Of a DNA stretch of 64,000 bases, positions 1 to 10,900 are shown in pieces. The stretch is from Ilyonectria destructans (Eukaryota > Ascomycota > Sordariomycetes > Hypocreales > Nectriaceae): contig JAHEWK010000004.1 in the NCBI GenBank assembly GCA_020740775.1, positions 3,224,001 to 3,288,000 on the forward strand, written 5' to 3'. Under the pieces are notes generated by a model. That model saw only the letters and a program-made list of their open reading frames with translations, was not told where the DNA came from and ran no database searches. Position 1 is the first letter of the stretch. Every line of letters begins with the position of its first letter. The translations under genes were made by a program, and so were the position numbers.

Positions 1-130
1 AGGCTTGGCTAACGACTTCCTCAGACTGGCCGGATTGAGTGAGGTCGCGGGCACATGCGTCATTACAAGTGCCACACGGACTGGCCATTCCGCCCGAGAC
101 GAGGACAGCGACAAGGAAAGTAAACTTCAT
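1..130 (-). CDS. Secreted protein, N-terminal fragment (runs off left edge)
   Basis: The minus strand starts with ATG at 130-128 and stays open for 43 codons to the window edge. The first residues form a typical signal peptide (MKFTFLVAVLVSGGMAS), followed at once by closely spaced cysteines (PCGTCNDAC). This is the start of a small secreted or cell-wall protein, possibly cysteine-rich. The family cannot be assigned because the rest lies outside the window. A later start is unlikely because the hydrophobic core begins directly after this methionine. Confidence 0.6.
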   Translation of the reverse strand, partial: MKFTFLVAVLVSGGMASPCGTCNDACARDLTQSGQSEEVVSQA

Positions 131-1139
131 CGTGATGACGAGAGAAAGAGAGGGTAATGAGCGTGGGACGTGACCTGGAAAGACTTCTTTCAACCTGGGG
201 AGGGAGGCCGAGATTGTTTCTTATGGACTTGGGAGATCAATGGAAGGCGACGTTAATCTCCCTCGTCAAGAGCTAGCACGCGTTAAAAACAGCGAAATCA
301 ATAGTCAACGATCTTCTTAGCTCAATTGAGCTGTGGGCGCAAAATTAGAGAGACGCTATTGTGCGGGCTAGCACATCTAGCCGGGTACGTTGGTCATAAA
401 TTGGACATAATCCAATTAAGAGAGACAGTTTTCAGGATAACAAATTGCACCAAAATATGGCGTCCAATAATTCCACACTAGGGTAGTCTGAATTTCTTAC
501 CTGCTTCCGACAAGCTCAGCTACTCATCCTTGTTATCCATCTAACTAGACTTTGAATGAGATACCAGGAGGTAGCATAAGGTACCGTGGATGCAGCCATT
601 TAGAGATACGTGGACTCAGCCGCAACACACCGGGCACACCACGGTATCATACCTGTTACAACATGGGACACTAGGCATTACTTAGAGATAGATGGCTCTG
701 CTTCAGTAAGCTGGCCCGATGGCTTGAGCTAAAGAATAAGAAGATAAGGGAGAAATCCACAAACTCGCTTGAGCCCTGGTGAGCAGACGCTTTTATGGGA
801 CATCATAGATGTTGGTCAAACTATTGTTTATGGAGCTTAGCTATTTTCGTGGAAAGTCAGGGCCAAGAAGACATAACTCTACCAAATTACTCAGAGACGA
901 AACTCAAGCATACCAAAATCCATTTCCATTTCCAGAGCTGAGCTCCCGCCGCTCTAAGCTAAGATGTTCTGTCTTTGCCTCAGTCGAAAACCTCGGCTTA
1001 ACACCCGGGGCTCTGCCAACCGAACCGCCCGAGCTGGAGGTGGACGCCACAGTCGTAGGTATTGATCCCCTACTGATCTCGGCCGGTCAAGACGCCACCA
1101 TTACTTCCTCGGAACCCTAAGAGGCGATATGAGGTCAAG
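131..1139. other. Gene-poor stretch upstream of ankyrin relic
   Basis: No gene is supported. The first 300 bases are probably the promoter of the secreted-protein gene on the minus strand. A 103-codon open frame at 809-1120 has no recognisable domain and no flanking splice signals. Because it lies directly before an ankyrin relic it may be older coding sequence of the same decayed gene. Confidence 0.4.
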
Positions 1140-1480
1140 GCTGAGTTGCTACCGGTTCATGGGATTAAGGCTAACTGGAGGGATTTGTATTGTACGAGAC
1201 TGCTATTTATCTTCTGCCACCGAAAAACGACATGAAGCCATGGTCAAACTCCTTCTAGTGTAAGGAATGGAGATTGGCTCACAGGATGAGTTCCGTCGGA
1301 CACCATTTTCTCATGCTACCTAGCAAGGACAAAAGGCGATCATTAAACTCTTTCTAGCACAAGAAGTCAAGGTTGACTCAATGGACATCGATCGTCGGAC
1401 GCCACTGTCACGGAGGAAGGACATGATGCTTTGTGGCGCTTCTCCAAACAGAACCGCTTGTGGATAGTGTTCGCAGAAGT
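1140..1480 (+). pseudogene. Decayed ankyrin-repeat (NLR-type) gene fragment
   Basis: The plus strand keeps phrases typical of fungal NLR ankyrin arrays but is broken by stops and frame changes. Visible pieces are KRHEAMVKLLLV near 1220-1260, RRTPFSHAT near 1300, KAIIKLFLAQE near 1335-1370 and DIDRRTPLSRR near 1385-1420. These match the usual pattern in which each repeat reads roughly 'GRTPLSxAAxxGHEAVVKLLL'. No open frame of useful length remains, so it is a relic, not a gene. It is unrelated in detail to the hairpin-extended repeats of the large NLR downstream and probably derives from a different NLR. Confidence 0.6.
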
Positions 1481-3055
1481 CTGCAATTCATAGAATGAAC
1501 ATGTGAATTAGGGTAACAAAACAAATCTCAGCAAAGTAGAGCATTTTTGAACGACGAATAGAAACGCTCCGTTAGAATTATGCAGCTGGCTATCTACCTC
1601 TTCGAGGGCGAGTTGCTGGCACGATGGTAAAAAGAAATACAGTTTATTTTGGCAATTTTAGCAATTTAAAAACTCAACGCTTCCGGCTGATAGAGCACTC
1701 TCTGACTTTTTTGTCGGCCAAAAGGTGGTGTCGGTCGAAACGCCTACATCTTGCCTACCCTACATCGTTAGTCGCAGTCTGGATAACTTTCAGCCGTCTT
1801 TTCTCATATTAGCATGGCTGACTACGACGAATCGATCGATACGGGCGAGAAATGGCATATTGGAGAGTTCTACGCGCACCGAGGGTTAATCCCCTATTGA
1901 GGCATGGCTAGGGGATCAATTCTAGGAACAGCTGCAGGAGGAGTTGCAAGAACAACATGAGGCTGGGAATGACTGGGATATAGATTGCTGCTGATTGGAA
2001 TAGCTACATCGATACGATAATGGTGTTTCGGTGATTGAGATCGGACTTAACTCTACCTGATCTTTATTCACTTAGATCCTCGAAAGCCACGAACGGTCCT
2101 TCGGTTTGGAAGCGATGAGGAGAGTATAAGCCCCTTGCCAGAAAAACAACCCTATTAGGATCTTCCGAACGCCCGGGCGGTTCGAGTCGATGACGGGCAA
2201 TTGAGAAGATCGCCCATGGCGGCTATTGCCTGTTGCCCGAGGCTTCAGGGTCATCCCCGTCTTAGCGATGGTATTTGCAAAATCCAATGAGCTCCCCGCC
2301 GCACGAGTAGCCGGTCATGTTAAGATGAAGGGGTAGCGATCTCCTAGCTTCCTGTTTGAAGTTGAGCAGAGTACAGATTAAGTAAAAGCAGAAGGGATTG
2401 ATCTCGATCTGGTTGTTGATGAGCGACTCTCCTACCTAACTTGATCACGGGATGGAGATCACCGAGCGGTGAAGAATACGAGGTGCAATAGTTCCAGTCA
2501 GTTCAGTTGGTCACCTCGTATTCCATCGGCCCAAAGTCAATGGCTTTAACCATCCTAGGTAGAAGACCCGCACAACGTCATGCGAGAATGGGAGCTAAAA
2601 ATATTTCGCGCCGTGATTGGTTCGGCAGAAGCGTAACTGTGCCTAATTGAGTTAAGAAAAAACCACGGACGAACGCTCAGGCCCAGGCTGGATTCCGATG
2701 CGGGGGGGCTAAAAATACCCGGATGCCCGGCTTTTACAGTCAGCTCGTGGTACTACGTTGTAGATTGTTCTACGCACGGCTCTAAATGTCACCTGGATGG
2801 CACGGAACTTGGTAGACTCGGGCTAGGTTGAGCCCTAGTGTCGCCCCCGGAGAATGCCACCAAGCTGCTGCGCACGGGGAGGGCGAAAGCTAGGTTGATT
2901 AGTTCATGGGCTAAGGCAAGCCTTCGAGAGTTGAGACTTTCCGGACAAGGTGATTTCGAAATACGAAGCCGAGTTCCAGCTGACATGGGACCTTCGGTCT
3001 ATTAGTCTACTACTAAACTACTACGTTGTTGATCCGAACTATCTCATCCGACGAC
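1481..3055. other. Intergenic, no supported gene
   Basis: Short open frames are present on both strands but none has a recognisable domain, plausible splice sites or fungal coding character. Stops are frequent around 1500-2050, compatible with decayed sequence continuing from the ankyrin relic. The last few hundred bases are probably the promoter region of the small secreted protein gene. Confidence 0.4.
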
Positions 3056-3062
3056 TATATAA
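3056..3062 (+). promoter_or_regulatory. TATA box of small secreted protein gene
   Basis: TATATAA lies about 150 nt before the ATG. It is followed by a strongly C/T-rich leader, the usual layout of highly expressed genes in filamentous ascomycetes. Confidence 0.55.
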
Positions 3063-3208
3063 CAAGACTCTTGCGACCGCAAACAGTCCTTTCTTCTCCA
3101 GCAACAATCAACATCTTCTCTCTCACTTCTACAACTTCAATCAACCTCCACTCTTCCCCCCCAACACCACCACCTCAACTCTACAAAACCCACCCTTCAA
3201 CCGCCAAA

Positions 3209-3646
3209 ATGCAGTTCTCCGCCGCCCTCGTCGCCATTCTCTCCGCCGCCTCTGGCGTCATGGCCGCCCCTGCCTCCAACGCCGTCTCCATGATGGCCGC
3301 CACTCCCCAGTGGACCATCCAGAGTCTCAACCGCGTCTGCGACAAGGCTGACGCCACCTGCACCTGGAACTTCAAGATCAACACCGGCTCCGGCGCTGCC
3401 ACCCCTTGCAAGTACGTCGTCAAGGGCAAGAAGGCCTCGCAGGCCAACGGCGGCCCCTCCAAGTGCGGCACCTTCACCATCACCTCTGGCTGGAGCGGCC
3501 AGTTCGGCGCCGACAAGGGCTTCACCACTGTCTCCGTCGTCAGCAGCAAGAAGCAGATTATCTACCCCTCCTACACCGACAAGCAGCTTGCTGGTGGCAA
3601 GGTCGTCAAGCCCGACCAGTCCTACGCCCCTGCTGCCCTCCCCTAA
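3209..3646 (+). CDS. Small secreted protein (145 aa)
   Basis: A single-exon gene encodes 145 residues starting at ATG 3209. The open frame extends 61 codons upstream, but that part is the C/T-rich leader downstream of the TATA box, so the inner ATG with context CAAAATG is chosen. Residues 1-19 are a signal peptide (MQFSAALVAILSAASGVMA). The mature part is about 125 residues with four cysteines (RVCDKADATCTW, TPCKY, SKCGTF) and the phrase SGWSGQFGADKGFTTVSVV, so a compact disulfide-bonded beta-rich fold is likely. Codons are strongly C-ending, which suggests high expression. It resembles a family of conserved small secreted proteins of plant-associated ascomycetes. An effector or allergen-like role is inference only. 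Confidence 0.85.
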   Translation: MQFSAALVAILSAASGVMAAPASNAVSMMAATPQWTIQSLNRVCDKADATCTWNFKINTGSGAATPCKYVVKGKKASQANGGPSKCGTFTITSGWSGQFGADKGFTTVSVVSSKKQIIYPSYTDKQLAGGKVVKPDQSYAPAALP

Positions 3647-4997
3647 ACGCCTCTCATAGTCGAGTCAACACCTTCCGACAAGCATGGGCATAATGCGTAA
3701 TCTTAATGTGGTGGATGAGGTCAAATAGAAACATGGTATATACGGTATACTTAGACCTTAAAATGATATAATTACTATAAATCCTCCAGGACAGCCAAGA
3801 GTCTTGACGTGACTGATTGAATAGCCAAAGCGTGAATGTCTACTCGCCTCTTTGACTTGGATCCTATTATCTAGACCTGTCTGTATTGACAGGCCAGTAT
3901 CTGCTTTCCAATTACCGCAAGCTAGCCAAGCCCTAGACAATGCTCAGCCTTCAGGACATAAGACATCTTCATCCTCAATTCAAGTTTGGGCTACAGTATT
4001 AGTCTACCCTATCTATATCGAGGCTAATTTCTTCAGACTGAAACTCTCCCCCCCGCTCTCGATAAGCCTTTATTCATCGCCGCTTAGAGTTTCTCTATAA
4101 ACACAGCGTCGCCTGACACATCATACCCCGAGTCTCTGCCACACTTGATCATGCAGATGGGCCCTCTCTTTGTTTTTTTTTCGGTGACTTCTTGGTGCTG
4201 ACTGCGAGTGAGCGCCTCCAGCAAAAGACCGATTCACCACTCTAAGGCGCTCCCTTGATTGCTACATGCCAATCCTGAGCGTAAACCCAAGTCTTTCTCC
4301 GCTGCGGAAGCACCTTTTGGCGAAGCTGGCTGAGCGGGATTGATCTCTCGCAGGGCGGCTTCCTCCAGTTTCTACGCACTCGGCTCTGAAATACAGAGGC
4401 CCTTGCTCCATTCTTGGGTGCGTCCCTCCCTTGACAAAGACACCTGAATTCAAGTTCGCCTGCGCATTGTTGCAAAGCCATTTGTCTCCCCCCAAAATGC
4501 GTTTGAACATGGAGTCGATTTTCTTAAAATCTTCGTTGCTGGCGTCCTTGTGTCGATAGTGATACGGGGTGGATTGGTTGTGTCGGACTTACCCGTGCCA
4601 GGGCCAAGACGAGGGCGAGGGAGGGAAGGGGTGGAGCGCGTGTCGCTAGAGATATTGCAATTGGGTCTAGGAAGGGGTTAAAAGGGCCCATTTGGATAGC
4701 TAGCTAGACGGGGAGGGAGGCTTCGCTCTCCAGACTTCTCTTTTGTTTTTCAGGTTCTGCGAGATTTAGCTGTTAGAAGGGATGAGATCTCCCAGCCGGT
4801 CTAAATCCTGCTTTTGCCTTCAATCTCATTAATTGCTTTTATCTGCTTCAGCAATTAACTGTATTTTCCTCTGCACTGCCTACAGTTTGGCAATTAAGGA
4901 CAACGTTATTGTAGATACCATTTTATTAATAAATAAAGATCAGAATTAAATTCACTCTGAAACCAGCACATTCCACGATACCTATCCACGCAAAAGA
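3647..4997. other. Intergenic between convergent genes
   Basis: This holds the 3' ends of the small secreted protein gene (plus) and the large NLR (minus). Two overlapping minus-strand open frames at 4242-4510 have no domain or coding bias and are not called. An AT-rich run at about 4915-4945 (TTTATTAATAAATAAAG) is a plausible poly(A) signal region for the NLR on the minus strand. Confidence 0.4.
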
Positions 4998-7900
4998 TCA
5001 TAGCTCCTTCTCCTTGGGCATGGGTTCAGTCGCGCGAGCATGCCGCAACTTCTCACCTTTCTGCATAGCAAACCTCACCAGGAAATTTACAACGCCCTCC
5101 TTACGATATTTACTCTCTTCCAAGACTGGACTCTCGTTTCTGCGAGCTAGGCTGTTCGTCTCTTTCTTGCTGGGAGATTCGCTGGCTTCGCCCTTGGCGA
5201 AAACGTCGTGCCACTTCTGGCGAAAACGGCCCCTCTCGGCGGCTGAGCCACTGTTGTTACGCAGGATATCGAGAATCAATTTTGCTGCCTCGTCATGGCC
5301 ATTGCCCTTTGCCCATTGGTGTGGTGTTCGTCCGTCTTGACTCTTTGCTGTGATATTGGCACCGGAATCAATGAGGATTCGGAGGACCTCCTCATGACCC
5401 AGACCTGCAGCTAGATGCATCGCTGTTCCTCCTGCCTGAAGCTTCCGGTTGATGCGTGCTCCTTGAATAATGGTTGCCGTACCTCCAACTTGGACAACGG
5501 AGTTCACATCTGCTCCAGTCTTGAGAAGCAACCTTGCTACCCTCTCGTGTCCAGTCCAAGCCGCAACGTGCAGTGCAGTCAGGCGGGCCTCAACATTTGC
5601 CTCGATGTTGTCTTTTATCTTGGCTTCAACATTGACAAGACAGCTGGCATCAACGTCAACCCCGTGTTCGAGAAGTGTCCTAACCACCACGTCGTCATCC
5701 ATCAAGGCAGCAAAGTGCAGCGCCGCCAGATGGGCCTGGATCTTGGCATCGATATCAGCACCCTTCTTGAGGAGTCGAAGAACTCCCTCGTGCCCAAACA
5801 GAGTTGCTAAATGCGGCGCGATAAGATCGGCCTGTATAGTTCGATCCATGTCGAGTTGGCCCATGGCATTTGCATTGGCACCATTTTCGAGGAGCAGCTG
5901 TACTACTCCGTCCTGTTTCCACATTGCTGCCAGATGTAGAGGCGATAGTCTGGCCTGCAAAATATCTCCAACGTCGATTTGGCATTTCCCCTCGAGATTG
6001 GCACTCTTGCCGAGGAGCAACCGCACCGTATCCACGTCTCCAAGAACGGCGGCCAAATGCAGTGTTGACAACTTCGCCTCCATGTCAATTTCGAATGTCG
6101 CATCAACATCAGCTTGCATGGGGACCTTGAAGGCAGTGTCAATCTTGACCTTCAGCTTGACGTGACATTCCCCGTCAATATCATCTACAGAACTGAGGAC
6201 CAGCTCCGCGATTGTATTGCCCCTTGTAATAGCCGCAGCCAGGAGTGCCATGAGCCGAACACGAATGCCACCAGAGCGATCAGTCTGGCCATCCGGTTCA
6301 ACTCTCGGCTCAACATTGTCGAACAAGTCTGTCATTGCTGGGTTGTTGAATACGCTTACCATGTCTCGGACCGTGAATTCAGATTGTAACCAGAACTCCG
6401 CGTCAGCGAGACACTTTCCATGGATGTCAACACCTTTGCTCAGAAGTCCTGCAATGTCGTCGTGTTTCGATAATGCAACTAGGTGTAACACTGTGAGCTC
6501 GGCTTTGACTCTCTTTCTGACGCCGACTGGACATTTGGTTTGAGTATCGGCATGATTGTCCAGCAGAGACCCTGTAATCTTTGTCGACCACATCATTGCT
6601 GCCAAGTGTAACACCGGTAGTTCAGCATATACACCTCCGATGGCAATTCGAAGCCTGGATTCAGTGTCGGCTCCCCCTGCGAGAAGGGATTGCAAGAGAG
6701 GTTGGCACCCCCACGCAACGGCCAGATGCGATGCATTGAATTCGACATGGTTATCCCCCGAATTGACTTCAACACTCGCATTTGCGTTGGCGTTATTCTT
6801 GAGAAGTACCGAGGCGATCTTTGGGGATCTCGCTAAAGCCGCCCAATGCACCGCTGAGAATTCAATGCGCGTGTCCCCGAAGTTAAGAAGAAATCTTGCG
6901 TTCGCATCTGCTTGAGTGATATGTTCGTACACATACTCGACTGATCGATCCTCGGGAATCTTTTCAGAGTGTTCTCTTCGTGGCTCCTGAGAGTGTTCTC
7001 TTCGTGACTCCTGAGAGTGTTCTCTTCGTGACTCCTGAGAGTTTTCTCTTCGTGGCTCCTGAGAGTGTTCTCTTCGTGACTCCTGAGAGTGTTCTCTTCG
7101 TGGCTCCTGAGAGTGCTCTCCTCGTGAGTCCCGAGAGTGCTCTCCTCGTGAGTCCTGAGAGTGCTCTCTCAATGACTCCTGAGAGTTTCCCGCTGGGTGT
7201 CCCATTAAGCGCTCGATTGGATCTTCTTTATAGTGCTCTCTTGGTGGCTCATGTGGGATCTCCATTGTTTCTTCCAGCCAGCTGTCAACTGTGTGTTCTC
7301 TGGGCTGTGTTCTCGACGGCTCTTGCGCGCTTCCGACTATATCATCCATCTGGCTTTTACTTGGATCTTCTTCTGGGTGCCCCTGCGGCTTTTCAGCAAA
7401 TCCGTGCTGACATGATTCATTTGAGTGTAAAGGAGTATCTGTGTCGGCATCGTATGGGTCCCCGATGAATTCAGGCCTCCACTGTGTGTTTCGCCGTGCA
7501 TGTCTCCCAAGCGGCTCAGGCGGGAAAAGCAGACGGACCATATCCTCATTCATGAGTCCAGTTGCCAAATGAAGGGCTGTCAAATTGACATTCAATTTAT
7601 CCGTTATGATCCGACATCTGGCATCAGCATCAGCACCGCACTCCAGAATCGCTTCTGCCACTTCTTCGCGGGCGAGCGCAAACGCGAGATGAAGCGCCGT
7701 TATCTCGATGCGTGTGTTTGGGCCTTCGATTTGGAACACTGCGTTAATGTCGAATCCCTGCTGAAAAAGTAGTTGTATGATGCGGGGATCCCTGCTCAGC
7801 GCTGATAGATGCAAGAGCGTAAATTCCGCACGCATGTTCCCAACATTCAACTTGAATGGCTCTTGGATGTCAACCTCCGTGTCAAAAAGGTGTTTAACCA

Positions 7901-10900
7901 AATCCCAATGCGTAAAAATAGCTGCGAGATGCAACACCGTGGGTTCTGCACTCACGGAGTCCCAATGTATCATTGCTCTCTGTTGAGTGTTGGCTCCGGC
8001 GTCGAGAAGCATGCGGAGATTGCTTCTGTTCCCTGAAAGAGCAGCCACATGAAGCATTGTCAATTCTCCACGGAACCGCGGCGCAATCTCAAAATGACAC
8101 TTGGCGTGGACATCGGGGTTTTCATCAAGCAGCAGCTTGACTACTTCTTGATGGCCACGTATCAACGCAATGTGCTGTACTGTTGACTCAGCGTGCATCT
8201 TGTAACACTGGATTTTGCCGTTTGTGTGAGCATCGGACCCTGCCTTCACAAGAACCTCCACAGTGTCCATATCCCCAAACATGGCCGCGAGGTGCAGCAG
8301 AGTCAATTCAATATCCAACCAGGGGTCGAATCTGACCCGGAAGCCCTTGGATAAGTCGCCTCCAGAATTGATGAGAAGCTGCATCACTGCTCCGTGATTA
8401 AAGATGGCGGCGAAATGGAGTGCGTTGACTGTGTTCGAGACTTCATTGTTGATGAGACAACCTTCGCTGGCGTCGAATCCCCGATCGAGAAACATCTGTA
8501 CCACTTCCTCTTTCCCGGATATTGCTGCGAGTTGCAGCACAGTTGTTTCAAGGTGCAGCCAGCTTCCAGCATCGACTTGGAGCTTCGCGTGTATGTTGGC
8601 TCCGGAGCCGAGAAGGAGAAGGATGATCTTATCGTGACGCAATATCGTAGCCAAATGCAAGGCTGCAAACTCCAGTGAAGTACGCTTGGTGTTGAGTACA
8701 CACTTTGCATTGACATCCACCGCTTTCTCGATCAAGAATTGCACCACTTCCTTCTTCCCGGATAGTACCGCGAGTTGGAGCACAGTAGCGCCGAGTATCA
8801 GCCAGCTCCCTACATATATTCGGAGTGTCTCGTGTACACTAACTCCAAAATCGAATAGACGCTGAACGACCTGTTTGTGACCGCGGATCATGGCTACGTG
8901 CAGTGCTGTAAACTGTACAGAGGTTTGGTTGATCTTGATGACAGCCTTCGCATTGGCGTCCACCGTATTCTCAATCAGAAGCTGTACCAATTTCTCGTTC
9001 ATACAAATCGTCGCTATGTGCAGGGGTGCGAGCTCGACATGCACATCGTAGGCAGAGTCGCGATACTTGCTGTAGGTTTGAGCAGCCTTCCCGAGAACGG
9101 GCACTTCTGCAATCTCTTCAGCAATCTCTTCACCAAGAAACGTCGTAAAGAGCTTGGTTGTTCTTATAAGTATTCGCCGGAGGACCGCATCATCGTCTTC
9201 TTCCACTTCGGTTGTACACGGTGTTTGGTCCATCTTTGACTCCGGCTTTTGCTTCCGGGGCACCAATGCCTCGGTATGGACTTGACACATTGCGTCAACG
9301 TCTGCGCCAGATTCAATAAGCAGCTTCGGCAAACTGGTGCTGTTGACAAAAATGGCCAAATGCAGCGGGGTCACCTCTGCGCGCATGTAGTTGTCGATTG
9401 TGAGCCGAAGCTTCGCTTGAACAGCCGCTCCGCTCTGAAGGAGTAGTTGCGTCGTTTTCTTGTGTTTTCCCATGACCGCCATGTGCAGTGCAGTGAGTTG
9501 TAGGTTAACGGGTCCTATGCTGACATGAAGAATCATTTCGGTGTCGGCTTTCTTCTCAAGCAGCATCTCAACAACTTTGTGCCTCCCCAGCAGCGCGGCC
9601 AAGTGAATTGCGCTTGGGTCGAGTCGTGACTTGAGGGTTACCTTGCCGTCACCTTCGTCCCTAACGACCTTCATGTCGATATCAACGTCAAGAACAGTGA
9701 CTTCCTTCGCGTTGACATCAACATCGTTGGCAATTAAGATCCGAATGAATTCTTCCTGTCCCAGGATGACAGCCAAGTGCAAAGGGGTTAATTGGCAACG
9801 CATGGATTTCATGACAATCAGGCAACTTTCTTGGATATCGGCCCCGTGATCCAATAGCAGTTGCAAAACCTCCTGATTGCCTGATACGATAGCCCAATGC
9901 AATGCATTCCAATCTGCATGCGGCCATGTCCACTCCTCATCTACCTGAGAGCCGCTTTTTGTGTGAACAGAAACACCCTCCTTCAGTAACAGTCGGACTA
10001 TGGCCTCATGGCCAGAAAACGACGCCAGGTGTAGAGGAGTTGGGGTCGCCTTCAACTCCAACGCGAAATCTGTCCTGATGCTGGCTCTACACTTCTTTTC
10101 GACTTCAGCTCCGTTTCTAATCAACAATCGCGCTACTGACTCATGTCTGCACTCGGTCGCACAGTGCAGTGCGGTCAGCTCATCTTGAATCGCGAAAATG
10201 AATCTCGTCGGGGCCGGTGCTTCGTCCTCCTGTGGAGCGGAGGTCCACGGCAGTGTCATTGTTCCCATATCTGTGGCCAGACGAAGCGTTGCTAAGACGT
10301 CGCCGTAGTGCCCGGTAATGTTAAGCTCATCGCCAAGAGGCAGCCAGCTCAACCTGCTTTGCCAAACAGCCAGTGGTTCTGTAAGATGGTTCAATTTGTC
10401 TTGGAATGACTGGACATGCTGATTTAGGGCTTCTTTGACCTCTTCTTGTTTGGCCAGGAACTGACGTAGTAATGTCGAAGTCTCTTCTTTGAGTGTGAGA
10501 ACTCTGGGCTTCATCATGTCGTGTCGTTTCTTGGACGCCCAATGCAGTGGTGTCCATCCATCCTCGTCAATGGCATCTACATCGGCGCCCCTTTGGATGA
10601 GGAGCCGTGCCACTTTTTGGTGCCCTTGGGCAGCCGCACAGTGAAGGGCAGTGAGTTTATCTCTCCCTCTTTCGTCGACGCCGATTTTCCCTAGAAGAAC
10701 TCGGGCCACTTCTTCGTTGCCTGTCCAAGCGGCTACATGGATTGGCATCCAACCGTCGCTGTCCTTCATCTTCGCATCTGCGTCACTTTCGAGAAGTGTC
10801 TGAACAACCGCCTTGTGTCCGTTCAACGCTGCCAAATGTAGCGGGGTCTGGTTGTATTTGGCCTCCTGGGCATTGACTTCTGCTCCATGCTCAAGCAGTA

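Noticed and set aside
2178..2203. GGTTCGAGTC, a tRNA B-box-like word
   Set aside because: No A box, acceptor pairing or cloverleaf could be folded around it.
4242..4510. Two overlapping minus-strand open frames
   Set aside because: They overlap in different phases, lack a domain, and have no splice or promoter context.
6980..7468. Plus-strand 162-codon open frame with repeated PESVLFV units
   Set aside because: It is the antisense reading of the coding minisatellite in the large NLR. Its regularity comes from that repeat.
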